Shown: in pieces, positions 32,674 through 39,858 of the stretch
Layout: the number at the start of each line of letters is the position of its first letter
Position numbering within the stretch: position 1 is the first letter of the stretch
DNA from: Chthoniobacter flavus
GTDB lineage: Bacteria > Verrucomicrobiota > Verrucomicrobiia > Chthoniobacterales > Chthoniobacteraceae
Reading direction: 5' to 3'
NCBI GenBank assembly: GCA_945861435.1
Contig: CAMAUX010000040.1
Location: 1-49,811 of the forward strand
Length of the DNA: 49,811 nucleotides
Program-made: the position numbers and the translations under genes
Notes under the pieces: generated by a model
Seen by the model: only the letters and a program-made list of their open reading frames with translations
Told to the model about the DNA's origin: nothing
The model's database searches: none

Positions 32674-32736
32674 CGGCGGTCTTCCGAGCTCTGCGGTGCA
32701 AAGATTGTCCACCGCAGAAATTGGAAGACCGCAGAG
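32674..32736. repeat. Inverted-repeat unit (R4) upstream of the GxxExxY gene
   Basis: CGGCGGTCTTCCGAGCTCTG and CGGTG (32674-32698) are the reverse complement, with few mismatches, of CACCGCAGAAATTGGAAGAC and CGCAGAG (32710-32736). Both arms match the repeats at 27355-27374 and 29699-29774. It lies 28 bases before the gene start. Confidence 0.7.
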
Positions 32737-33154
32737 ATCATGTCGGAGACGGTGTCAGTTAAGGTTCATCGTTAGCTACTTCACCGCGCGGTAGAGGCGG
32801 CAGTCTGCGGGAATGAAAGAGTAACACAGTAAAAGAATCGCCGGCGATGCTGGCCCCGAGGCATGCGAGGACGCCTGAGGAGTGCTTGAAGAGTGCCATT
32901 CGAGACAGGCAAAGTTTCTACTCCCGCCGACAAATCGGTCTAACCACGTGGAGAGCCGGCCGCGGATCTTGTGGAGCAAGTTGCTACCTAAAACGATCCT
33001 ATCGGCAGCCCTCAAGAATGCCGAAGACCGGCTAAGGATTGTCGTCCATCAGGGTGACACTCTTTGAAGTAGGATGGATGGCCGCATTAACCGTCCTGAC
33101 TCCCTGACGTTTACCACCCCCCCGCTTACCTCGCTCGCTTCGCCTTCCCGTTTT
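32737..33154. other. Divergent intergenic region
   Basis: This gap of just over 400 bp separates the minus-strand GxxExxY unit from the plus-strand hydrolase operon and should hold that operon's promoter. It contains a minus-strand copy of the short dispersed repeat at 32903-32926 (GACAGGCAAAGTTTCTACTC, the reverse of GAGTAGAAACTTTGCCTGTC). I see no clear promoter boxes or RNA gene. Confidence 0.4.
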
Positions 33155-34171
33155 ATGACACGCCGCCTCCTCGCCTTTCTCCTCGTTGGCGGCTCACTGG
33201 CCGCCGCCGAACCCCAGCGCTTTGACCTCGCGAAACGCGCGAGCGAGATCGACTCGCGGGCGAAGGAGCATCCGGAGATCAAATTCACATTCACGGATGA
33301 CAAGGGTAAGCCGGCCGATCTGCAGCACGCCGTGGTGGACACCCGCGTGCCCGCGCAGGGGAAGCTCGTCATCTGGCTCATGGGGCACAATCAGGGGCTG
33401 TTTGAACGGATCTCCAGCTACGGCTACCACGGCATCCAGCCTCATTACTCCAACGGCTGGTTCGCCGGGGTGACCAAGGCGCAGTACGAGGGCGGCGATG
33501 GCACTGTGCTGGGAAAGATCCGCCTCGAAGCGGCCTCGGGAGAGGATTTCAGCCCGCTGGTAGATATTCCAAAACTCGACGGGATGATGGAACGCGCTCT
33601 GCAATTGGTGAAGTGGCTCGCGAAGGAGAATCCGGAAGGCAAGTGGGAGCAGTTCCTCAACGAGAACGGCAGCGGACTGAGATGGGAGAAAGTGATCCTG
33701 AGCGGCATCTCGCATGGCAGCACCACCGCAGCCCGCTTTGCCATGCATCAGAAGGTGGACCGCGTGGTGATGTTCTCCGGCCCGCGCGACAACACCGAGA
33801 CCTGGCAGGGCGGGGTTTCCGCGACGCCTTCGAACCGCTTCTTCGGGTTCACCCATGTGCTCGATGGAGGCTGGGTCGCGAACCACTACTGTCGTTCGTG
33901 GCAACTGCTCAGGATGCACAACCACGGTCCCATCATGAACGTGGATGACGCCAGGCCGCCCTACGGCAACTCGCGGCGTCTCATCACCAACATGGACGTG
34001 AAGAACAACAGCGGCCGAGCGCACACCATCGTTGTGCCTGGAGGCAAGGACACCATGGGTCAGTGGGTTTACGACGAGGTTTTCCGTTACCTCTTTACTC
34101 ACCCCGTGGATCAGAGCGGCCCCGCCGTGCCGATGGATGCTGGCTGCGCGATGGACCAGGGTCCGAAGTGA
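33155..34171 (+). CDS. Exported alpha/beta-hydrolase-like protein (BPSS1187-like)
   Basis: The start at MTRRLLAFLLVGGSLAAAEP gives a signal peptide (about 1-18) and 338 residues. The nucleophile elbow G-I-S-H-G-S near 192 (KVILSGISHGSTTAARFAMH) and the late VVPGGKDTMGQW are those of alpha/beta-hydrolase proteins. RVVMFSGPRDNTETWQGG and NRFFGFTHVLDGG resemble the exported BPSS1187 group. A carbohydrate-related esterase role is plausible given the neighbours, but the substrate is unknown. It is followed after 89 bp by the large cytochrome/propeller protein on the same strand. Confidence 0.72.
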   Translation: MTRRLLAFLLVGGSLAAAEPQRFDLAKRASEIDSRAKEHPEIKFTFTDDKGKPADLQHAVVDTRVPAQGKLVIWLMGHNQGLFERISSYGYHGIQPHYSNGWFAGVTKAQYEGGDGTVLGKIRLEAASGEDFSPLVDIPKLDGMMERALQLVKWLAKENPEGKWEQFLNENGSGLRWEKVILSGISHGSTTAARFAMHQKVDRVVMFSGPRDNTETWQGGVSATPSNRFFGFTHVLDGGWVANHYCRSWQLLRMHNHGPIMNVDDARPPYGNSRRLITNMDVKNNSGRAHTIVVPGGKDTMGQWVYDEVFRYLFTHPVDQSGPAVPMDAGCAMDQGPK

Positions 34172-34260
34172 ACCCACCCCTTGCCAGTCCGCCACGCGCG
34201 AACCCACCGCTCCTGCCCGCGTCAATGTTTCCAACCAAGACTTCACCCCGCCAGCCTCTC

Positions 34261-37212
34261 ATGAAAACGCGCCGTCAATTTCTCCGAGCCAAAGCCGCCA
34301 GGATCGCACTTCCAATGCTTGTTTTGCTTCTGTCATTCAGCAGGCAGGAAGGGAACGCAGCAGAGAACACTCCACCAAAACCAGTGCCTTCGAAACTGAG
34401 CTGGATCGGATCCAGCAAGCAGGAGGCGAAGGATGCGACGGTTGTTTTTGAACGCGAGTTCCAGCTCGTGAACGCACCGGCGGTGGTCCGTATCAAGCTC
34501 ATGTCGACGACGCCGTGCGTGGTGACCCTGAATGGAGAGAGCGTCGGCGAGCACGATGACGCGAAGCGCCCGAAGGTTTTCGAGTTCAAAAAACAGGCGC
34601 TCAAGGGAGCGAACACGCTGAGACTCCAGACAAAGAGCAGCGGCGGGGCGGATTCCTTGGTGATGAGCATGCTGGCCACGGATCCCGACGGCACGCGCTT
34701 CCGGCTGGAGACGGACGGCGCATGGCGCGTCGTGGTGAATGACAAAGCTGAGCCCGTGAAAGTGCTCAGCGAATACGCCACGGCACCGCAGGGGGATGTT
34801 TTCGCGCCACTGCGTCCGTCGGTGACTGCTGCGGCGGACATCAAGGCGCCAGAAGGATTCAAGGTGGAGCGGTTGCACGCTCTGGATGAGGACGAAGGCT
34901 CGTGGGTGGCAATGTGCTTCGACGGGATGGGGCGGATCATCGCCTCGGACGCCGGCGGACGGCTCGTCCGCGTCACGGTGCCGGCGATTGGCGGCGACAC
35001 GGAGGCGACGAAAATCGAGCCCATCAACCTCCCCGTGGGACACGCGAACGGGCTGCTCTGGGCGTTCGACAGTCTCTACGTGATGGTCTGCCAGGAGGGT
35101 GTGTATGAGGCGGGTTCGGGCGTGTACCGCGTGCGCGACACGGACGGGGACGGCGTTTTTGACAAGGTGGAGCTGCTCCGGAAATTAGCCGGCGGCGGAG
35201 ACCACGGCCCGCACGCCTTGATGCTCTCTCCGGACGGAAAAAGCATCACAGTCGTCTGCGGCAATTCAACGCGCCCGACCGAGTATCAGCGCTATCAGGT
35301 GCCGCCGCTCTGGAAAGACGACCTCGCTCTGCCGAAGATGAAGGGCCACGGCTTCATGCTCGGGAATGGCGCTCCGGCGGGCTACTTCTGCCGCATGTCG
35401 CCGGACGGCAGGGAATGGACACTGATCGCCGAGGGTTTCCGCAATCAGTACGACGCTGCATACAATCGCGATGGCGAGCTTTTCACCTACGATGCGGACA
35501 TGGAGTGGGATCTTGGGATGCCCTGGTACCGGCCCACGCGCGTCTGCCACGTGGTGGACGGCGCAGAGTATGGCTGGCGGAGCGTGTCTGGGAAATGGCC
35601 GGAGGATTACGCGGACTCCCTGCCGCCGGTGCTCAATGTCGGGCGCGGCAGCCCCACGGGGGTGGCCTTCGGTTACGGAGCGAAGTTTCCGCCCCGCTAC
35701 CAGGAAGCGCTCTTCATCAACGACTGGACTTATGGCCGCATCTACGCGGTCAATCTTCGTGAGAAGGGTGCGAGCTACTCTGGTCAGATGGAGGTATTCC
35801 TTGAGGGGCGCGGGCTGAAGCCGGCGGATATCGCAGTGAATCCAAAGGACGGCGCCCTGTATTTCACCGGAGGCAGCCGCACGGGTTACAGCGGTCTGTT
35901 CCGGGTTTTTTATAACGGCAAGGAAAGCACCGCCGCGGCGCCTCCGATGGGCGACCCGGGGGCGCGTGAACTGCGAGCGCTGCGGCACCGTCTCGAAAAT
36001 GCCTATCACGCGACGGATGCGGAGTCGCTCGATCTTGCGCTGCGCTGCCTCTCCCACGAGGACGGCTTTATCCGCTTTGCCGCGCGGACACTGCTCGAGT
36101 TCCGGCCCGTTGAGCAGTGGAAACAAAAGGCGCTCGCACTCGCCGAATCCAAGGCGGTCGTGCAGCTCTCGCTTGCGCTTGCGCGACTTGAGCAGAAGGA
36201 CGTGCGCGAAGCGCTCTATGCCAAGCTGCTGGCGGCAGGGCAGGCGAAGCTTCTGGAGTCCACCCGGCTTGATATCATGAGAGCACTCCAGGTGGTCGCC
36301 ATTCGTCTCGGTGACCCGGAGGGAACAATCCGCGATGAACTCCTCTCGTTGCTCCACGCGACGGTGCCCGCAACGGACAACCGTTTCAACACCGAGGCCG
36401 GCCAACTGCTCGTGCGCTGGAAATCCCCACTGGCCGCGCAGAAGCTGTTTCCGCTTTTCCAGAGGGCCTACACACAAGAGGAGCAGATCGGCTTTGCCGC
36501 CGCCCTACGCTTTGTGTCTGGAGGGTGGCCTGCGGGCAGCCGGGAGATTTACTTCCGTTGGTTCCTGCGTGCGGAGTTCAACAAGGCGGGCCATCTCGCC
36601 AAGTTCATCACCGACATTCGCAACGATGCAATCGCCTCGCTTGCCCCTGAGGAAAAGCTGGCGCTTGAGAAAGTGCTGAGCGCACCGCCTGAGGTGCAGC
36701 CTGCGCCGCCGGTGGCCTCGCGCCTGTTTGTGAAAAACTGGAGCACCAACGAGCTCGTGGCGGAAGTGGAGCCGCTGCTGAATGCCAAGCGTGACATCGA
36801 GCGCGGCAAGACCTTGTTCCGCGAGACCGGCTGTGTTGCGTGTCACCTTTTCAAGAACGAAGGCGGAGTGGTCGGCCCCGACCTCACGCTCGCAACGCGC
36901 AAATTCGGTGTGCGTGAGCTCGTCGAAAGCCTCACCGAGCCGAGCAAGACGATCAGCGACCAGTATGGCACCACGCAGGTGACGATGAAAAACGGCGACA
37001 TCTTTGTCGGACGCAAGGTGAACGAGGGGCCCGACATGTTGCAGCTTCAGGAAAACGTTTTCACCTCGAGCGACGTGCGCACGCTCAAGCACAGCGATAT
37101 TTCCAAGTCCGAAGCCTCGCCCGTGTCGCTCATGCCGCCCGGCCTGATCAACACCTGCCACCCGGACGAGGTGGCCGACCTGTTTGCATGGTTGCAATCC
37201 GGCGCAAAGTAA
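34261..37212 (+). CDS. PVC-type heme-binding 'membrane-bound dehydrogenase' propeller protein
   Basis: The start at MKTRRQFLRAKAARIALPML carries a twin-arginine-like signal (T-R-R-Q-F-L-R), giving 983 residues. Residues about 45-190 form a galactose-binding-like beta domain (VVRIKLMSTTPCVVTLNGES). Residues about 195-590 are a propeller of the PVC membrane-bound dehydrogenase type (GFKVERLHALDEDEGSWVAM, GRIIASDAGGRLVRV, GDHGPHALMLSPDGKSITVV, GRGSPTGVAFGYGAKFPPRY). Residues about 590-830 are helical HEAT-like repeats. The C-terminus (about 845-983) is a c-type cytochrome domain with C-V-A-C-H near 857 and the PVC-specific ending GVRELVESLTEPSKTISDQY followed by TCHPDEVADLFAWLQ. It probably oxidises a sugar derivative in the periplasm and passes electrons to the heme; the substrate is unknown. 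Confidence 0.87.
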   Translation: MKTRRQFLRAKAARIALPMLVLLLSFSRQEGNAAENTPPKPVPSKLSWIGSSKQEAKDATVVFEREFQLVNAPAVVRIKLMSTTPCVVTLNGESVGEHDDAKRPKVFEFKKQALKGANTLRLQTKSSGGADSLVMSMLATDPDGTRFRLETDGAWRVVVNDKAEPVKVLSEYATAPQGDVFAPLRPSVTAAADIKAPEGFKVERLHALDEDEGSWVAMCFDGMGRIIASDAGGRLVRVTVPAIGGDTEATKIEPINLPVGHANGLLWAFDSLYVMVCQEGVYEAGSGVYRVRDTDGDGVFDKVELLRKLAGGGDHGPHALMLSPDGKSITVVCGNSTRPTEYQRYQVPPLWKDDLALPKMKGHGFMLGNGAPAGYFCRMSPDGREWTLIAEGFRNQYDAAYNRDGELFTYDADMEWDLGMPWYRPTRVCHVVDGAEYGWRSVSGKWPEDYADSLPPVLNVGRGSPTGVAFGYGAKFPPRYQEALFINDWTYGRIYAVNLREKGASYSGQMEVFLEGRGLKPADIAVNPKDGALYFTGGSRTGYSGLFRVFYNGKESTAAAPPMGDPGARELRALRHRLENAYHATDAESLDLALRCLSHEDGFIRFAARTLLEFRPVEQWKQKALALAESKAVVQLSLALARLEQKDVREALYAKLLAAGQAKLLESTRLDIMRALQVVAIRLGDPEGTIRDELLSLLHATVPATDNRFNTEAGQLLVRWKSPLAAQKLFPLFQRAYTQEEQIGFAAALRFVSGGWPAGSREIYFRWFLRAEFNKAGHLAKFITDIRNDAIASLAPEEKLALEKVLSAPPEVQPAPPVASRLFVKNWSTNELVAEVEPLLNAKRDIERGKTLFRETGCVACHLFKNEGGVVGPDLTLATRKFGVRELVESLTEPSKTISDQYGTTQVTMKNGDIFVGRKVNEGPDMLQLQENVFTSSDVRTLKHSDISKSEASPVSLMPPGLINTCHPDEVADLFAWLQSGAK

Positions 37213-37253
37213 TCAGCAAATCGATGCCGAATCCCCCACATCCCAAGTTCAAA

Positions 37254-37838
37254 ATGACCCGTCTCACCCTCATCGCACTCGCCCTCACCAGCCACCTCGC
37301 TCTCGCGGCGGACAACACCCCGCCAGAGGGCTTTCGCGCGCTTTTCAGCGGCAAAGACCTCGCCGGCTGGGCCGAGAAAAAGCAGCCGCCCACCCACTGG
37401 AGCGTGAAAGAGGGAGATCTGGTCTATGACGGCAAAGGTGCCGATCTTTTCCATGAGGAAGACTTCGCGAACTTCGTGCTCCTCGTGGACTGGAAAGTGC
37501 CAAACAACGGCAACAGCGGCGTCTTCCTCCGCGGCGGAGCAACGCAGGTCGAGATCAATGACGCAGACAAGGCTCCGCGTCCGATTTGGAACGGGACCAG
37601 TGGCGGCCTCTACCCCCACCAACCGCCTCTCCTGCGCGCTGCCAAACCTGCGGGCGAGTGGAATCACTTCGAGATACGCATCGAGAAAGGCGTCATCACC
37701 GTGCTCCTGAACGGCGAAAAGACGCTGGACGCGTTCGCAATGACATGGGGCAAAAGGGACAAAGGCCCGATTGGCTTCCAGAACCACGGTTCTGCGCTCA
37801 GCTACAAGAACATCTTTATCAAGCCACTCGCGGACTGA
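37254..37838 (+). CDS. DUF1080 (3-keto-disaccharide hydrolase family) protein
   Basis: The start at MTRLTLIALALTSHLALAAD gives a clear signal peptide and 194 residues; an ATG at 37224 would only add a polar extension. It has the typical DUF1080 opening GFRALFSGKDLAGWAEKKQP, then WSVKEGDLVYDGKG, FVLLVDWKVPNNGNSGVFLR, GEWNHFEIRIEKGVITVLLN and GPIGFQNHGSALSYKNIFIK, a laminin-G-like sandwich. Characterised relatives hydrolyse 3-keto-glycosides made by an oxidase. It lies 42 bp after the propeller-cytochrome gene, and that pairing suggests an oxidise-then-hydrolyse route for a glycoside; this is inference. Confidence 0.88.
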   Translation: MTRLTLIALALTSHLALAADNTPPEGFRALFSGKDLAGWAEKKQPPTHWSVKEGDLVYDGKGADLFHEEDFANFVLLVDWKVPNNGNSGVFLRGGATQVEINDADKAPRPIWNGTSGGLYPHQPPLLRAAKPAGEWNHFEIRIEKGVITVLLNGEKTLDAFAMTWGKRDKGPIGFQNHGSALSYKNIFIKPLAD

Positions 37839-37978
37839 GGCCGAGCGCTCCAGCATACCCGTGGCGGGTCCTCCGAATTGATTGCGCTTTTTCGTCTTCG
37901 GCTGGGGCGGGGCCTCTGTAGGTCGGTGGGGCGAGGTGCTACGCGCAGCCGGGGAAGAGCGCCCGCAACAGCATCAGC

Positions 37979-38027
37979 GCCGGCCCAGGACGCCGCCGGG
38001 CCGGCCGTGTTGGAACAGCTGTTTTTT
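37979..38027 (+). terminator. Possible terminator after the propeller/DUF1080 operon
   Basis: GCCGGCCC (37979-37986) pairs with GGGCCGGC (37998-38005) over an 11-base loop, and a T-run lies at 38022-38027 after a further AACAGCTGTT palindrome. The 17-base distance from stem to T-run is longer than usual. Nothing else of note is seen in 37839-38145. Confidence 0.35.
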
Positions 38028-38145
38028 AACGCGCCGCGGCGATGCAGGCCCCCCGACCGTGCGTACGTGAGAAGGAAATTCCCAGTAAGTGCCTAATGAA
38101 CTGGGCCGTTGGTGGGTGTTTATTTTGAAGAAAACAAAATGTTTT

Positions 38146-38451
38146 ATGGACCAGAAACTGGAGGGCACTCCGAGTGTTGAAATCAAGTTGGAGGGGCGTA
38201 CGGTGGTGCGTTCGGAAATCCAGAACAACTGGGGTACGCGTCTGCAATGGCGTCTTTTCAAGGAGGGGAAGGAGATAGCGACGGGTCCGGTGGGGCCTGA
38301 GACCGCGTTTGATTTGCCCGATCTTCAGCAGGGGAGTTATCAGGTTGTGGTTCAGCAGTTTCATTATTTGAACTACAAAAAGACGCCGGACGGAAAGTTC
38401 ACGGACAGCAAGTACGTCGACATCTGCAAGCCGCTGGATTTTACGGTTTAA
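38146..38451 (+). CDS. Small beta-rich protein heading the PVC cassette
   Basis: The start at ATG 38146 gives 101 residues; a TTG at 38125 would add KKTKCF. No signal peptide or family is recognised. Alternating strands (SVEIKLEGRTVVRSEIQNNW, LQWRLFKEGKEIATG, GSYQVVVQQFHYLNY) and a strand-like end (YVDICKPLDFTV) suggest an Ig-like or fibronectin-like fold. It lies 22 bp before the DUF1501 gene and on the same strand, so it is probably the first gene of the cassette. Cytoplasmic location is assumed only because no export signal is visible; a missed upstream start could change that. Confidence 0.6.
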   Translation: MDQKLEGTPSVEIKLEGRTVVRSEIQNNWGTRLQWRLFKEGKEIATGPVGPETAFDLPDLQQGSYQVVVQQFHYLNYKKTPDGKFTDSKYVDICKPLDFTV

Positions 38452-38473
38452 CCATCCGCCGAAAGGAGACGCC

Positions 38474-39853
38474 ATGTTACACGTTGGAAGCACAAACATT
38501 CCTCTTTGCTCTGGGGTGGATCGCCGGAGTTTTTTGCAGGCAGGTGCGGCGGCGATGGCCGGCATGACTTTGCCGAACTTGTTTCGTCTGCAGGCGGCTG
38601 GTGCGGTGGACGAGAAGAGGGCGAAAATCCGCAATTGCATCACGTTGTTCATGGTTGGTTCGCCGGGTCATCTTGACACATGGGACATGAAACCGGACGC
38701 ACCGGAAGACATCCGCGGCAAGTTCAAACCGATTTCCACGAGCGTTCCTGGGACCCAAATCTGCGAGCATTTTCCGAGGATGGCTCGTGTCATGGACCGG
38801 GTCGCCCTGATCAGGAGCCTGCATTACAACACGGGTGCTTCCCACGAGAACGGTCAGCGGTGGATGATGACGGGGCACGACTTTAATGCGGCGAACAAGC
38901 AGCCGCACATGGGTTCGGTAGTTTCGCGAGTTTTTGGACAGCGTGGAGATTTACCTTCATCGATTATTCTCCCCGCGGCGATTGGTAATACGGGCACGTC
39001 GACTCCGCATGGGCAGGAGAGCGCCTATCTCGGAAGTGCGCACCAGCCATTTTTCCTCGGGAATGACCCCGCGTTATCGACGTTCAAGGTGGCGGATCTT
39101 CAGGCGCCTGCGGGACATGAGGAGTTTCGGATAGCGGCGCGGCGGAAGTTGTTGGGCGAGATCGATCATTTGCAGCGCCATGTGGAGACTGGATCGATGT
39201 TGGAGCGGGACACGGCGTATGCGCGTGCGTTCAATCTTTTGACTAATCCGGAATCGAAGAAGGCGTTTGATTTGTCCGAGGAGCCTTCAAAGCTGAGAGA
39301 TCGCTACGGACGCAACACGTTCGGTCAGAGTTGCCTGCTTGCCCGTCGACTTATTGAGCGTGGCTCGCGATTTGTGACGGTGAACCAATTTGACACGGTA
39401 TTCGGGATTGCGTGCTGGGACATGCATGCAGACGGGGGCAGTTTGAACAACACTTACGCTGACTATGAACATGTGCTTTGCCCGCAGTTCGACTTGGCTT
39501 TCACCGCGCTTCTTGAGGACTTGGAGCAGCGCGGCTTGCTCGAGGAAACTGTCATTTCGGTGATCAGCGAGTTTGGTCGTACGCCGAAGCTCAACCCGAA
39601 GGGAGGGCGTGACCATTATCCTTCAGCGTGGACGAACTTCCTTGCGGGCGGACCGATTCGTGGAGGGAAGGTGATTGGATCTACGGACAAGATTGGTGCG
39701 GCGCCGCATGATCGTCCGGTGACGCCGCCGATGGTGGTTGCATCGATTTACCAAGCGATGGGGATTGATTTGGAGACGACGATGTTACCGGGTCCGGGCG
39801 GTCGCCCCGTTCGCTTCATCGAGGCGGAACCAATCCGCGAGTTGTTCTCCTGA
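38474..39853 (+). CDS. DUF1501 protein with Tat-like signal
   Basis: AAGGAG a few bases upstream supports the ATG at 38474, one of the clearer ribosome sites here. The 459-residue product begins with a twin-arginine signal (GVDRRSFLQAGAAAMAGM). The DUF1501 family pattern follows: ITLFMVGSPGHLDTWDMKPD, ASHENGQRWMMTGHDFN, the Gly/His-rich CWDMHADGG, and near the C-terminus VISEFGRTPKLNPKGGRDHY. The family belongs to the alkaline-phosphatase-like superfamily and is exported; its reaction is unknown. In planctomycetes and verrucomicrobia it is encoded together with DUF1549/DUF1553 cytochrome-like proteins, as here. The next gene starts 5 bp after the stop. Confidence 0.92.
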   Translation: MLHVGSTNIPLCSGVDRRSFLQAGAAAMAGMTLPNLFRLQAAGAVDEKRAKIRNCITLFMVGSPGHLDTWDMKPDAPEDIRGKFKPISTSVPGTQICEHFPRMARVMDRVALIRSLHYNTGASHENGQRWMMTGHDFNAANKQPHMGSVVSRVFGQRGDLPSSIILPAAIGNTGTSTPHGQESAYLGSAHQPFFLGNDPALSTFKVADLQAPAGHEEFRIAARRKLLGEIDHLQRHVETGSMLERDTAYARAFNLLTNPESKKAFDLSEEPSKLRDRYGRNTFGQSCLLARRLIERGSRFVTVNQFDTVFGIACWDMHADGGSLNNTYADYEHVLCPQFDLAFTALLEDLEQRGLLEETVISVISEFGRTPKLNPKGGRDHYPSAWTNFLAGGPIRGGKVIGSTDKIGAAPHDRPVTPPMVVASIYQAMGIDLETTMLPGPGGRPVRFIEAEPIRELFS

Positions 39854-39858
39854 TTGTG

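Noticed and set aside
35266-36477. A 403-codon minus-strand open frame inside the propeller-cytochrome gene
   Set aside because: It is a composition artefact opposite a well-supported gene.
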